Shown here one piece after another: positions 48,894-58,301 of a stretch of 64,000 bases of DNA. The notes beneath the pieces are model-generated. The model saw only the letters and a list, made by a program, of their open reading frames with translations, was not told where the DNA came from and made no database searches. Position numbers and translations under genes: made by a program. The DNA lies in contig NZ_VFRP01000001.1 in the NCBI RefSeq assembly GCF_006385685.1, positions 372,001-436,000 on the forward strand, read 5' to 3'. Origin of the DNA: Amaricoccus solimangrovi. GTDB lineage: Bacteria; Pseudomonadota; Alphaproteobacteria; Rhodobacterales; Rhodobacteraceae. Numbering within the stretch: the first letter of the stretch is position 1; each line of letters opens with the position of its first letter.

Positions 48894-49489
48894 CGCCCTA
48901 CCGCCTGCAGACCTTCGCCCCCGGCGCGGACGAGGCCCGCGCCCGCGCGCTCGAGACCGAGCGCCGCGTCGCCGCGGCCCGGGAGGAGGCGCGCGCCGAG
49001 GGCTATCGCGACGGCCGGGCGGCCGCGGCCGAGGCGCGGCGCGCCGACGAGGCCCGGCTCGGCGCCGGGCTGATCGAGGCGCTGTCGGATGCGCGCCTGA
49101 CGAACGAGGCGGCGCGGCGGCATGTGCTGGCCTCGCTCGCGCCGGTGATCGAGCAATTCTGCGCCGCGATCGCGCCCGCGCTGGCCGACACGGCGCTTTT
49201 CGCCGAGATCGCCCGGCTCGTGACCCGCGCGGCGGAGGCGGCGCCGGCCGCGCGGCCCCGGCTCCATTGCGCGCCCGGGCTCGCGCCGGTGGTCGAGAAG
49301 ATCCTCGGCGCGCGCGGCCTCGACGCCGAGGTGCGCGCCGACGGCGCGCTCGGCCCCCGCGAGGCGCGGCTGGCCTGGGAGCAGGGTTACGATCATCTCG
49401 ACCTGGACGCCTGCGTCGCGCGCGTCCGGTCGATCCTCGCGGCGCTGCCGCGGTCGGCGGAGGAAGAGGAGCACCGGCGCCATGCATGA
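48890..49489 (+). CDS. fliH: FliH-like flagellar export ATPase regulator
   Basis: A 199-residue, highly charged, coiled-coil-containing cytosolic protein (ARALETERRVAAAREEARAEG, then DGRAAAAEARR, a FliH-like AxxxG pattern) with a compact C-terminus (LHCAPGLAPVVEKIL, DGALGPREARLAWEQG). FliH binds FliI ATPase and the C ring; it comes between fliF and fliN, as expected for FliH. FliI is not in the window. The protein diverges strongly, so the call rests much on position and length. It overlaps fliN by eight bases. Confidence 0.72.
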   Translation: MTPYRLQTFAPGADEARARALETERRVAAAREEARAEGYRDGRAAAAEARRADEARLGAGLIEALSDARLTNEAARRHVLASLAPVIEQFCAAIAPALADTALFAEIARLVTRAAEAAPAARPRLHCAPGLAPVVEKILGARGLDAEVRADGALGPREARLAWEQGYDHLDLDACVARVRSILAALPRSAEEEEHRRHA

Positions 49490-49793
49490 CGAGAACGAGG
49501 CGGAGGCTCGGAAGCCGGGCGGAGAGCCCGCGCCGAAGCCGCGCGGCGGAGCCTTTCTGGGCGTGCCGATCGAGGTGACGATCTCGGTTGGCAAGGCGCG
49601 GCCGCTGGTGAGCGAGCTCGTCGAGCTGCGCCGCGATTCGGTTCTGACGCTCGACAGTTCGATCGACGACCCGGTGGAGCTCTACATCGGCGACCGGCTG
49701 ATCGCGCGGGGCGAGTTGCAGGAGATCGGCGAGGGAGGCGGCAGGCTCGGCGTGCGGCTGACCGAGGTCGCGGATCTGTCGAACGAATTCTGA
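49482..49793 (+). CDS. fliN: Flagellar motor switch protein FliN
   Basis: A 103-residue FliN of the C ring that sets rotation direction and docks export substrates. After a Pro/Glu-rich N-terminus (residues 1-24) lies the SpoA domain: GVPIEVTISVGKARPLVSELVELRRDSVL, then DPVELYIGDRLIARGELQEI and VRLTEVADLSNEF. ATG 49482 overlaps fliH; its stop shares one base with the fliP start. No fliM gene is next to it. Confidence 0.9.
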   Translation: MHDENEAEARKPGGEPAPKPRGGAFLGVPIEVTISVGKARPLVSELVELRRDSVLTLDSSIDDPVELYIGDRLIARGELQEIGEGGGRLGVRLTEVADLSNEF

Positions 49794-50557
49794 TGCGCCG
49801 GATCGGGCCGGAACGGCCGGCGAAGGCGCTGCTCCTCCTCGCGCTCGCGGGCGGGCTCGCGCTCCTCGCGACGGCGGCGGCGGCGCAAGAGGTGCGGATC
49901 GACCTCGGCGCCGGGCAGTCGCTGACGCTGCGCACCGTCGAGATCTTCCTGCTCCTGACGGTGCTGAGCCTCGCGCCGGGGCTCGCGATCATGGTGACCT
50001 GCTTTCCCTTCATGGTCACCGTGCTCTCGATCCTGCGCTCCGCGCTCGGCACGCAGCAGGCGCCGCCGAACATGATGATCGTGGCGCTGGCGATCTTTCT
50101 CACCTGGTTCGTGATGGAGCCGGTGTTCACCAGGGCCTGGGATGACGGGGTCGAACCGATGATCGCGGGAACGCTCACGCCGGAGGAGGCCTTCGCGCCG
50201 GCGATCGCGCCGTTCCGCGCCTTCATGGAGACCCGCGCCGATCCCGACACGATCGCGACGCTGCGCGACGCGATGCCTTCGCGCGACGCCGAGGCGGCGC
50301 CCGGGGCCGAACCGCCGCTCTCGCTGCTGATCCCGGCCTTCCTGCTCGGCGAGATCAAGCGCGGCTTCGAGGTCGGCTTCCTGGTCTTCCTGCCTTTCCT
50401 GGTGATCGATCTGGTGATCGCCGCGATCCTGATGTCGATGGGGATGATGATGGTGCCGCCCGCGATGGTCTCGCTGCCCTTCAAGCTCGCCTTCTTCGTG
50501 ATCGCCGACGGCTGGACGCTGCTCGGCGGCGCGCTGGTCCGGAGCTACGGCCAGTGA
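49793..50557 (+). CDS. fliP: Flagellar type III export gate protein FliP
   Basis: Core export-gate membrane protein. 254 residues: a cleavable signal sequence (PAKALLLLALAGGLALLATA) and four main TM helices. It has the typical segments FLLLTVLSLAPGLAIMVTCFPFMVTVLSILRSALG, TQQAPPNMMIVALAIFLTWFVM, and KRGFEVGFLVFLPFLVIDLVIAAILMSMGMMMVPP. ATG shares its A with the fliN stop (TGATG). fliQ, fliR and flhB, which often follow, are not here; fliG comes next. Confidence 0.94.
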   Translation: MRRIGPERPAKALLLLALAGGLALLATAAAAQEVRIDLGAGQSLTLRTVEIFLLLTVLSLAPGLAIMVTCFPFMVTVLSILRSALGTQQAPPNMMIVALAIFLTWFVMEPVFTRAWDDGVEPMIAGTLTPEEAFAPAIAPFRAFMETRADPDTIATLRDAMPSRDAEAAPGAEPPLSLLIPAFLLGEIKRGFEVGFLVFLPFLVIDLVIAAILMSMGMMMVPPAMVSLPFKLAFFVIADGWTLLGGALVRSYGQ

Positions 50558-51627
50558 GCGGGGAGGGCGTTCCCGCGGCGGCGCGGCGCGCCCCGGTCCC
50601 GGCGAGGGCCGGGCGCGTCCTCGCGCCGATCGAGAAGGCGGCGGTCATCCTCGCCGCGATCGGGCCGGAGCAGGCGGCGGACTTCCTGCGCCAGCTGGCC
50701 CCGTCGGACATGGAGCGTTTCGCGCGCGGGCTCTCGGGTCTCGGCGCGATCGCGCAGGAGGTGCTCGACGCGGTGATCGTCGAATTCCTCGAGGCGCTGA
50801 CCGAGGGCCCGGAGGTCGCGGGCGGCGAGCGGGCGGCGCGCAGGCTGCTCGCGGGCGTCGTCGGCGAGGGCGAGGCCGCGCGCCTGCTCGGCGCCCGCCC
50901 GCCGGAGGAGCCGCGCGCGGATCCGCGCTCGACCTGGGACCGGCTGAACGAATCGCCGGTCGCGGCGATCGCGGGCTTTCTCGCCGCCGAGCATCCGCAG
51001 ACCGCCGCCGTGCTCCTGAGCGAACTCCGGCCGGAGGTGGCGGCGAGCGTGCTCGAAAAGCTCGACCGCGGCTTCGCCCAGACCGTCGTGCTGCGCCTCT
51101 CGCGCGTGCCGACGCTCGACGCGCCGGTGTCGCGCTGCCTGGAGGAGGCGATCGAGCGCGACTTCCTCTCGGCGCTCAGGCTGAACCTCTCGAAGCGCCG
51201 GCCCGCGGACCTGATCGCGGGGCTGATGAACAACATCTCGGCCGAGGCGCGGTCGGGCTTCCTCGGCCATCTCGAGCAGCGGGAGCCCGCGCTCGCGCAG
51301 GACGTGCAGCGCACGATGTTCACCTTCGACGACATCCCCGCCCGCGTCGGCGGCCGCGACGTCGCCGGCGCGCTGCGCGAGGTGCCCGAGGAGACGCTGC
51401 TGCGCGCGCTCCGCCACGGGCGCGCGGCCGGCAGCCCGGCGGTCGAATTCGTGCTCGGGAACCTGCCACGCAGGCTCGCGGAACGCTACGCCGAGGAGAT
51501 GGACGCGATGGGCGAGGTGAGCCGCAAGCAGGGCGAGGCGGCGCAGATCGAGCTCGCGAAGGCCATCCTCGCCCAGACCGGATCCGGCGCGCTGCGCTTC
51601 ATAGAGAAGGAGGCCGCGGCCGGCTGA
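50554..51627 (+). CDS. fliG: Flagellar motor switch protein FliG
   Basis: FliG links the MS ring to the stators and converts ion flux to torque. 357 residues: an N-terminal FliF-binding domain (LAPIEKAAVILAAIGPEQAADFLRQL), a middle ARM domain (ESPVAAIAGFLAAEHPQTAAVLLSEL with the EHPQ motif), and the C-terminal torque domain (TMFTFDDIPAR, VPEETLLRALRHGR, LPRRLAERYAEEMDAMGEV). The start is GTG 50554 overlapping the fliP stop (GTGA). It lies at the end of the operon rather than straight after fliF as in many bacteria. Confidence 0.92.
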   Translation: MSGEGVPAAARRAPVPARAGRVLAPIEKAAVILAAIGPEQAADFLRQLAPSDMERFARGLSGLGAIAQEVLDAVIVEFLEALTEGPEVAGGERAARRLLAGVVGEGEAARLLGARPPEEPRADPRSTWDRLNESPVAAIAGFLAAEHPQTAAVLLSELRPEVAASVLEKLDRGFAQTVVLRLSRVPTLDAPVSRCLEEAIERDFLSALRLNLSKRRPADLIAGLMNNISAEARSGFLGHLEQREPALAQDVQRTMFTFDDIPARVGGRDVAGALREVPEETLLRALRHGRAAGSPAVEFVLGNLPRRLAERYAEEMDAMGEVSRKQGEAAQIELAKAILAQTGSGALRFIEKEAAAG

Positions 51628-51710
51628 CGCGGCGCGCTTGCCCGGCATTGCCCGCCGCCTGTAGCGTGCCATCTTCACCCGCTCCGGAGAGCGGCGATCA
51701 AGGGCGAGCG

Positions 51711-52760
51711 ATGCGCGACACGACCGAGCAAAAGGGCTTCACGCTTCTCCTCATCCTCGTGACGGTCGCCTTCTGCTGGCTGCTGCTCCCGTTCTACGGC
51801 GCGATCATGTGGGCGGCGATTCTCGCGATCATCTTCTCGCCGATGCAGAACTGGCTGCTGCTCCGGCTCGGCCCGCGGCGCAATCTCGCGGCGGTGCTGA
51901 GCGTGCTCATCTGCATCGTCATCGCGATCATCCCGATGACGCTCATCGCGATGGCGCTCGTCGATCAGGGCAAGCAGGTGTTCGAACGCGCGCAGAGCCA
52001 CAATTTCGACGTCTCGCGGATCCTCGACGATGTCCGCGCCGCGCTGCCGCCCATGGCGCGGCAATGGCTGGACCAGGTGGGGGGCGAGGAGATCGCGCAG
52101 CTGCGCCAGAAGCTGACCGACGGGCTGATGCAGGGCAGCCAGCTCGTCGCCGGCAAGGCCTTCACGATCGGCCAGGACACGCTGAGCTTCCTGATCAGCT
52201 CGGGCATCATGCTCTACCTGCTGTTCTTCTTCTTCCGCGACGGGCGGTTCATCGCGCGCAACATCCGCGCCTCGATGCCGCTTTCGGAGGAATACAGCCG
52301 CCAGCTCATCGGCAAGACGGCGGCGGTGGTGCGCGCGACGGTGAAGGGCAACGTGATCATCGCGCTGATCCAGGGCACGATCGGCGGCGTCGCCTTCTGG
52401 TTCATCGGCATCGAGGGCGCGCTGCTCTGGGGGGCGGTGATGTCCTTCCTGTCGCTCCTGCCCGCGATCGGCGCCGCGCTGGTCTGGGCGCCGGTCGCCG
52501 CCTATCTCATGCTCGTCCAGGGCGACTACTTCTCGGGCCTGCTGCTGGTGGGCGTCGGGGTCGGGGTGATCGGGCTCGTGGACAACCTGCTCCGCCCGCC
52601 GCTCGTCGGCAAGGACACGCGGCTGCCCGATTACGTGGTGCTGACCTCCACCGTCGGCGGCATGTCGATCCTCGGCATCAACGGTTTCGTCATCGGCCCG
52701 CTGGTCGCCGCGCTCTTCATGGCGGCCTGGGGCCTCTTCCGCGAGGAACGCGAGCGGTAG
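51711..52760 (+). CDS. AI-2E-family transporter (putative permease)
   Basis: A 349-residue inner-membrane protein with about seven to eight TM segments: FTLLLILVTVAFCWLLLPFY, LAAVLSVLICIVIAIIPMTLI, LLFFFFRDG, VIIALIQGTIGGVAFWFIGI, YFSGLLLVGVGVGVIGLVDNLLRP and TVGGMSILGINGFVIGPLVAALF. The GPLVAALF and DNLLRPPLVG motifs are classic for this family (TqsA/YhhT). The substrate is uncertain: autoinducer-2, protons/Na+ or small molecules have been proposed. ATG 51711 with GGGCGAGCG ahead was chosen over in-frame GTG/ATG starts further upstream. It ends 68 bases before ftsY. Confidence 0.85.
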   Translation: MRDTTEQKGFTLLLILVTVAFCWLLLPFYGAIMWAAILAIIFSPMQNWLLLRLGPRRNLAAVLSVLICIVIAIIPMTLIAMALVDQGKQVFERAQSHNFDVSRILDDVRAALPPMARQWLDQVGGEEIAQLRQKLTDGLMQGSQLVAGKAFTIGQDTLSFLISSGIMLYLLFFFFRDGRFIARNIRASMPLSEEYSRQLIGKTAAVVRATVKGNVIIALIQGTIGGVAFWFIGIEGALLWGAVMSFLSLLPAIGAALVWAPVAAYLMLVQGDYFSGLLLVGVGVGVIGLVDNLLRPPLVGKDTRLPDYVVLTSTVGGMSILGINGFVIGPLVAALFMAAWGLFREERER

Positions 52761-52828
52761 CGGCGCATTGCATCGCGGCGCCGGGCGGCTTAGGTCAGGG
52801 CCCTGAGGCACCGCGCCGCGGGGGACGC

Positions 52829-53953
<1,125 letters not shown>

Positions 53954-54046
53954 CGGCGCGGACGGCGGTTTCCCGATCGCGTGAGAGGCGCCGGGGCGCG
54001 GCGTTCCGGCGTGGCATTTTCCGCCGCGCCGGGCTATGGCTCGCGC

Positions 54047-54682
54047 ATGGCAAAGCGTCACATCCACCCGCTCCTGAAGATCGCGCTCGAAATCGGGCCG
54101 ATCGGCGTCTTCTTCCTCGCCTATCGCTGGGCGCCGGTCGAGGCCGGGCTGAGCGTGGAGGCGCGCCAGCTCCAGCAGATCCTGTTCTCGACCGAGATCT
54201 TCATTCCGACGATCCTCGCGGCGCTCGGGCTGAGCTGGGTCCTGACCCGGCACCTGCCGCGCATGGCGGTGATCACCGCGGTGGTGGTGACCGTGTTCGG
54301 CGGGCTCACGCTGATCCTGCGCGACGACACCTTCGTCAAGATGAAGCCGACGATCCTCTATGGCATCTTCGCCGGGATCCTCGGCTTCGGCCTGCTGCGC
54401 GGGCAGAGCTACCTGCGCTACCTGATGGACGAGATCCTGCCGATGCGCCGCGAGGGCTGGATGAAGTTCACCCGCCGCTTCGTGGTCTTCTACATCCTGC
54501 TCGGCGTGCTGAACGAGGTGGTCTGGCGCGTCTACGGCACGGATACCTGGGTCGACTTCCGCACCTTCGCGCTGCCGGTCGCCAACATCCTCTTCGTGAT
54601 GGCGCAGATCCCGCTCTTCCAGCGCTATTCGCTCACGGGTTCCGAGGAGGACGGGACGGGCGACGAGGCGCAGCCGGAATAG
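54047..54682 (+). CDS. yciB: YciB/IspZ-type septation (inner membrane) protein
   Basis: A 211-residue inner-membrane protein, with hydrophobic segments at about 12-25, 38-60, 66-86, 98-116, 140-165 and 168-186. The family motifs LKIALEIGPIGVFFLAY, QQILFSTEIFIPTI, MKPTILYGIFAGILG, WMKFTRRFVVFYILLGVLNEVVWR and DTWVDFRTF are present. YciB acts in cell-envelope synthesis and division. The C-terminus ends in an acidic tail (SEEDGTGDEAQPE). ATG 54047 is used; an in-frame ATG at 53981 adds an unconserved segment. It is near ftsY, as in many alphaproteobacteria. Confidence 0.9.
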   Translation: MAKRHIHPLLKIALEIGPIGVFFLAYRWAPVEAGLSVEARQLQQILFSTEIFIPTILAALGLSWVLTRHLPRMAVITAVVVTVFGGLTLILRDDTFVKMKPTILYGIFAGILGFGLLRGQSYLRYLMDEILPMRREGWMKFTRRFVVFYILLGVLNEVVWRVYGTDTWVDFRTFALPVANILFVMAQIPLFQRYSLTGSEEDGTGDEAQPE

Positions 54683-54695
54683 GCCGGAGGCGCCC

Positions 54696-55229
54696 TCACT
54701 TTTCGAGCAGCGGCCTGATCTCCGACCGGAAGCTCTCCTCGGTGAGCGGCCCGGGATAGCGCAGCAGGATCCTGCCCGACCCGTCCACGACGAAGGTCTC
54801 CGGCACGCCGTAGATGCCCCAGTCGAGCGCCACGCGCCCCGAGGGATCGGCGCCGATATGGGCGAAGGGATCGCCGAGTTCGGCGAGAAAGCCCCGCGCG
54901 TTGGCCGGCTGGTCCTTGTAGTTGACGCCGATCACCGGCGTGCCGGAGGCGCCGATCTCCTTCAGGATCGGGTGCTCGGCGCGGCAGGGGGCGCACCAGC
55001 TCGCCCAGAAGTTCACGAGCTTCACGCCCGGCGCGCGGAGTTCGGCGTCCGTCGGCGCCGGATCGTCGCGCAGGGCCACCGTCCCGGCGAGCGAGGGCGC
55101 CTCCTTGCCGATGAGCGCGCTCGGCAGTTCCGAGGCGTTCTCGCGCTTCAGCCCCATGTAGGCGACCCCGGCGAAGGCGAGGAAGATCACCGGCGGCAGC
55201 AGCATCAGCGGACGGAACCTAGACGCCAT
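54696..55229 (-). CDS. ccmG: Cytochrome c maturation thioredoxin CcmG/DsbE
   Basis: A membrane-anchored thioredoxin that keeps apocytochrome c Cys reduced in the periplasm. 177 residues; the N-terminal anchor is RPLMLLPPVIFLAFAGVAYM, then a thioredoxin fold with the CXXC site WCAPC at residues 78-82 (VKLVNFWASWCAPC), GVNYKDQPANARGF and VPETFVVDGSGRILLRYPG, with cis-Pro in GVPET. The ATG at 55229 overlaps ccmD by 11 bases. It ends the hel-type operon ccmA-B-[mntH]-C-D-G. Confidence 0.95.
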   Translation of the reverse strand: MASRFRPLMLLPPVIFLAFAGVAYMGLKRENASELPSALIGKEAPSLAGTVALRDDPAPTDAELRAPGVKLVNFWASWCAPCRAEHPILKEIGASGTPVIGVNYKDQPANARGFLAELGDPFAHIGADPSGRVALDWGIYGVPETFVVDGSGRILLRYPGPLTEESFRSEIRPLLEK

Positions 55230-55392
55230 TCGCGGCCCTCCCGGCCTTCGCGCGTTCCTCCTGCCGCGTGAGCGCGCGCGCGACCCGCCGGGCGCGCCAG
55301 AGGCTGAGCCCCACCAGCGCGGCGAGGAGCGCGAGCGTCACGCCATAGGCGGCGAGCACGGTGAATTCGTAGCGGCCGAGATCGGGGATCAT
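55219..55392 (-). CDS. ccmD: Heme exporter protein CcmD
   Basis: A 57-residue single-TM protein: MIPDLGRYEFTVLAAYGVTL, then an Ala/Leu-rich helix ending WRARRVARAL. CcmD stabilises the CcmABC complex during heme loading of CcmE. Its ATG (55392) overlaps the ccmC stop (ATGA), and its end overlaps the ccmG start. The hydrophobic core and the basic end after the TM fit the family even though it is very short. Confidence 0.88.
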   Translation of the reverse strand: MIPDLGRYEFTVLAAYGVTLALLAALVGLSLWRARRVARALTRQEERAKAGRAANGV

Positions 55393-56117
55393 GCGCGCGC
55401 TTCCAGATCCTGCAGCGCGCGCAGGCGCCGGAGCCGCACCTCCGTCCGGGTGCGCAGCAGGACGAGGCTCACGAAGAGCAGGATGAAGCCGGCGATCGAG
55501 AAGAGCAGCGGCAGGTAGAAGGCGTTGTCCACATGGCTCTCCCGGTCCATCGAGAGCGACGCGCCCTGATGCAGCCCCTGGCTCCAGAAATAGACCGCGT
55601 AGCGCGAGAGGAGCGCGAAGACCGAGCCGACGAGGCAGAGGACCGAGGTGAGGTCCGCGGCCTTGTCCGGCTCGTCCATCGCGGCCCAGAGCGCGATATA
55701 GCCGAGGTAGAACAGGAACAGGATGAAGAAGGAGGTGAGCCGCGGATCCCAGGCCCACCAGGTGCCCCACATCGGCTGACCCCAGATCGCCCCGGTCAGG
55801 AGCGCGATCACCGTCATCACCGCGCCGACCGGCGCCGCCGCCCGCGCCGCCAGGGCCGAGACATGATGGCGGCGGATGAACCAGATCAGGCTCGCGACCA
55901 GCATCATGAGCCAGGCGTTGATCGCGATCAGCGCCGCGGGGACATGGATGAACAGGATCTTGACCGTCGCGCCCTGCTGGTAGTCGTCGGGCGTCAGGAA
56001 GAAGCCCCAGATGAGTCCGATGCCGAGCGCGATCACCGCCAGCGCCCAGCACCACGGCTGGATCGCGCCGGAGAGACGCATGAATTCGGACGGGTTGGCG
56101 TATCTCCAGAGCGACAT
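55389..56117 (-). CDS. ccmC: Heme-handling protein CcmC
   Basis: CcmC loads heme onto CcmE. 242 residues with six TM segments; the periplasmic tryptophan-rich signature GTWWAWDPRLTSFF at about 118-131 is flanked by His residues (LFIHVPAAL near 58 and SQGLHQGAS near 183), as in the family. The ATG 56117 follows directly after a perfect 7-bp hairpin (56118-56137) whose 3' arm contains part of the ribosome site AAAAGG, so its translation may be hairpin-controlled. mntH separates it from ccmB. Confidence 0.96.
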   Translation of the reverse strand: MSLWRYANPSEFMRLSGAIQPWCWALAVIALGIGLIWGFFLTPDDYQQGATVKILFIHVPAALIAINAWLMMLVASLIWFIRRHHVSALAARAAAPVGAVMTVIALLTGAIWGQPMWGTWWAWDPRLTSFFILFLFYLGYIALWAAMDEPDKAADLTSVLCLVGSVFALLSRYAVYFWSQGLHQGASLSMDRESHVDNAFYLPLLFSIAGFILLFVSLVLLRTRTEVRLRRLRALQDLEARA

Positions 56118-56137
56118 GGGGGCCTTTTACGGCCCCC
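56118..56137 (-). promoter_or_regulatory. Hairpin abutting the ccmC start codon
   Basis: On the minus strand GGGGGCC-GTAAAA-GGCCCCC ends right at the ATG. The likely Shine-Dalgarno AAAAGG lies across loop and 3' arm. When folded it would hide the ribosome site. Confidence 0.5.
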
Positions 56138-56159
56138 GCGGGGCGCTGGCAATGCGACC

Positions 56160-57539
56160 CTAGAACGGGTGCGCCCCGGTCACGAAGTCGTAAATGAGCT
56201 TGAGGTTCAGGAGCGCGATCAGGACCGCGATCGCCCAGGCCGTGGCCCCGAGCCAGAGCGGCGCGACGAGCGCGCCCATCTTGGCCCGGTCGCGGGTGAA
56301 CATCACGAGCGGGAAGACCGCGAAGGAGAGCTGGAGGCTCAGCACCACCTGGGTCAGGATCAGGAGCTGGCCCGTCCCGTGTTCCCCGTACCAGACGGTG
56401 ACGCCCGCCGCCGGAATGATCGCGATCGCGCGGGTGAAGACGCGCCGGATCCAGGGGGCGACGCGCAGGTTCAAGAAGCCCTCCATCACGATCTGCCCGG
56501 CGAGCGTCGCCGTCACCGTCGAGTTCAGCCCGCAGCAGAGCAGCGCCACGCCGAAGAGCGCCGGCGCCACCGTCGAGCCAAGGATCGGCGAGAGCAGCGA
56601 ATGGGCGTCGCCGAGCTCGGCGACGTCGTGCCGTCCGGTGGCGTGGAAGGTCGCCGCCGCGAGGATCAGGATCGAGGCGTTGACGGTCAGCGCGAACATG
56701 AGCGCGACGGTCGAGTCGATCGTGGCGAAGCGCAGCGCCTCGCGCTTCTCGGGCAGCGTGTCCCCGAAGTCGCGTGTCTGCACGATGCCCGAATGCAGGT
56801 AGAGGTTGTGCGGCATCACCGTCGCGCCGAGGATGCCGAGCGCGAGATAGAGCATCTCGGGGTTGGTCACGATCTCGGTCGTCGGCGCGAAGCCCCGGAT
56901 CACCGCGCCCCAGTCGGGATCCGCGAGCGCGATCTGGATGCCGAAGCAGACCGTGATGACGCCGAGCAGCACGATGATGAAGGCCTCGATCCAGCGGAAG
57001 CCCACGCGCTGCAGCCAGAGGATCAGGAAGGTGTCGAGCGCGGTGATCAGCACGCCGATCTCGAGCGGGATGCCGAAGAGCAGGTTGAGGCCGATCGCGG
57101 TGCCGATCACCTCGGCGATGTCGGTGGCGATGATGGCGATCTCGGCGAGCGCCCAGAGCATGACGCCGACCGGTCGCGGATAGGCGTCGCGGCAGGCCTG
57201 CGCGAGGTCGCGGCCCGAGGCGATGGCGAGCCGCGCGCAGAGCGATTGCAGCACGATCGCCATGATGTTCGAGAGAAGCGCGATGGTCAGCAGCGCGTAG
57301 CCGAATTTCGAACCGCCCGCGAGCGCGGTGGCCCAGTTGCCCGGATCCATGTAGCCGACCGCGACCAGATAGCCCGGGCCGATGAAGGCGAGCAGGCGCC
57401 GCCAGAATCCGGCGTTCCGGACCGGGATCGAGCGGTAGACGTCCGAGAGCGATCCTTCGCCCCGCGGCTCGATCCAGCCCTCGGCCCGAGGTGTCGGAGT
57501 GGAATTCGCCGCGAGAGAAGGGGCGCCTGTACCGTCCAT
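56160..57539 (-). CDS. mntH: Nramp-family Mn2+/Fe2+ transporter MntH
   Basis: Proton-coupled divalent metal importer. 459 residues and eleven TM segments; the metal-binding DPGNWAT motif is in TM1 at about 65-71 ([18 protein letters not shown]), and [11 protein letters not shown] with the Met and His is in TM6. GAHPF ends the protein. I chose ATG 57539 (MDGTGAPS); the in-frame starts at 57569 and 57575 would overlap the metal-responsive palindrome. It lies in the same direction inside the ccm operon between ccmB and ccmC, an unusual place. Likely under Mur/Fur control. Confidence 0.95.
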   Translation of the reverse strand: MDGTGAPSLAANSTPTPRAEGWIEPRGEGSLSDVYRSIPVRNAGFWRRLLAFIGPGYLVAVGYMDPGNWATALAGGSKFGYALLTIALLSNIMAIVLQSLCARLAIASGRDLAQACRDAYPRPVGVMLWALAEIAIIATDIAEVIGTAIGLNLLFGIPLEIGVLITALDTFLILWLQRVGFRWIEAFIIVLLGVITVCFGIQIALADPDWGAVIRGFAPTTEIVTNPEMLYLALGILGATVMPHNLYLHSGIVQTRDFGDTLPEKREALRFATIDSTVALMFALTVNASILILAAATFHATGRHDVAELGDAHSLLSPILGSTVAPALFGVALLCCGLNSTVTATLAGQIVMEGFLNLRVAPWIRRVFTRAIAIIPAAGVTVWYGEHGTGQLLILTQVVLSLQLSFAVFPLVMFTRDRAKMGALVAPLWLGATAWAIAVLIALLNLKLIYDFVTGAHPF

Positions 57540-57558
57540 GCCTGTCCCAATTCTGCTT

Positions 57559-57575
57559 TTGCAAATCATTCGCAA
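57559..57575. promoter_or_regulatory. Mur/Fur-type metal-responsive operator
   Basis: TTGCAAATCATTCGCAA is a nearly perfect 17-bp palindrome (one mismatched pair plus the centre base) 20 bases upstream of mntH. It has the form known for Mur/Fur boxes of alphaproteobacteria and would block mntH when Mn or Fe is plentiful. An 8-base direct repeat ATAGTGCG (57575-57582 and 57587-57594) is next to it. Confidence 0.65.
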
Positions 57576-57635
57576 TAGTGCGAGAGATAGTGCGCGCCGG
57601 CCCTCTTGGCAAGGGGCGTCGTCGCCGCCCGCGGG

Positions 57636-58301
57636 TCAGCGCAGCTGGACGCGCAGCGCCTGGGCGGCGGCGAAGGGGGCGAGGGCGAGGATGAAGAGGC
57701 TGAGGCCGGAGAGGAGCAGGAAGGCGGGCAGCGGATCCTGCCCCCCGGCCGCGGCGACCACGGCGCGCGCGCCGAAGATCAGCGTCGGCACGTAGAGCGG
57801 CAGCACCAGAAGCGAGAGCAGCAGCCCGCCCCGGCGGATCCCGACGGTGAGCGCGGCGCCGATCGCGCCGAGGAAGCTCAGCGCCGGCGTGCCGGCGGCG
57901 AGACTCGCGACGAGCCAGGGGTAGGCGGGACCGGGAAGGCTCAGCGTCAGCCCGAGCGCGGGGGCCACGGCGACGAGCGGCAGGCCCGTCGTCATCCAGT
58001 GCGCCAGCGCCTTCAGCGCCACCAGCCCTTCGAGTGGCAGCGGCGACAGCGCGAGGATGTCGAGCGTGCCGTCCTCGCTGTCGGCCTGGAAGAGCCGGTC
58101 GAGCGAAAGCAGGCTCGCGAGCAGCGCGCCGATCCAGAGCGTGCCGGGCGCGACGGGCGCGAGCCGGTCCGGATCGGGGCCGATGCCGAAGGGGACGAGC
58201 GGCACCAGCATCACGAAGAAGGCGATCCCGAGCCCCGCGCCGCCGCCGGAGCGGAGCGCGAGGCGGAATTCGCGCGCGAGGACGGCGAGCGCGGCCTTCA
58301 C
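57636..58301 (-). CDS. ccmB: Heme exporter subunit CcmB
   Basis: The integral membrane part of the CcmAB ABC complex that releases holo-CcmE. 221 residues with six TM segments (GGGAGLGIAFFVMLVPLVPF, LWIGALLASLLSLDRLF, LPLVAVAPALGLTLS and others). The F-ADSEDGTLD-L pattern (DRLFQADSEDGTLDILALSP) is the CcmB signature. The start is GTG 58301 overlapping the ccmA stop as GTGA. Downstream, mntH begins after 96 bases with its own operator, interrupting the order ccmB-ccmC. Confidence 0.95.
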   Translation of the reverse strand: MKAALAVLAREFRLALRSGGGAGLGIAFFVMLVPLVPFGIGPDPDRLAPVAPGTLWIGALLASLLSLDRLFQADSEDGTLDILALSPLPLEGLVALKALAHWMTTGLPLVAVAPALGLTLSLPGPAYPWLVASLAAGTPALSFLGAIGAALTVGIRRGGLLLSLLVLPLYVPTLIFGARAVVAAAGGQDPLPAFLLLSGLSLFILALAPFAAAQALRVQLR

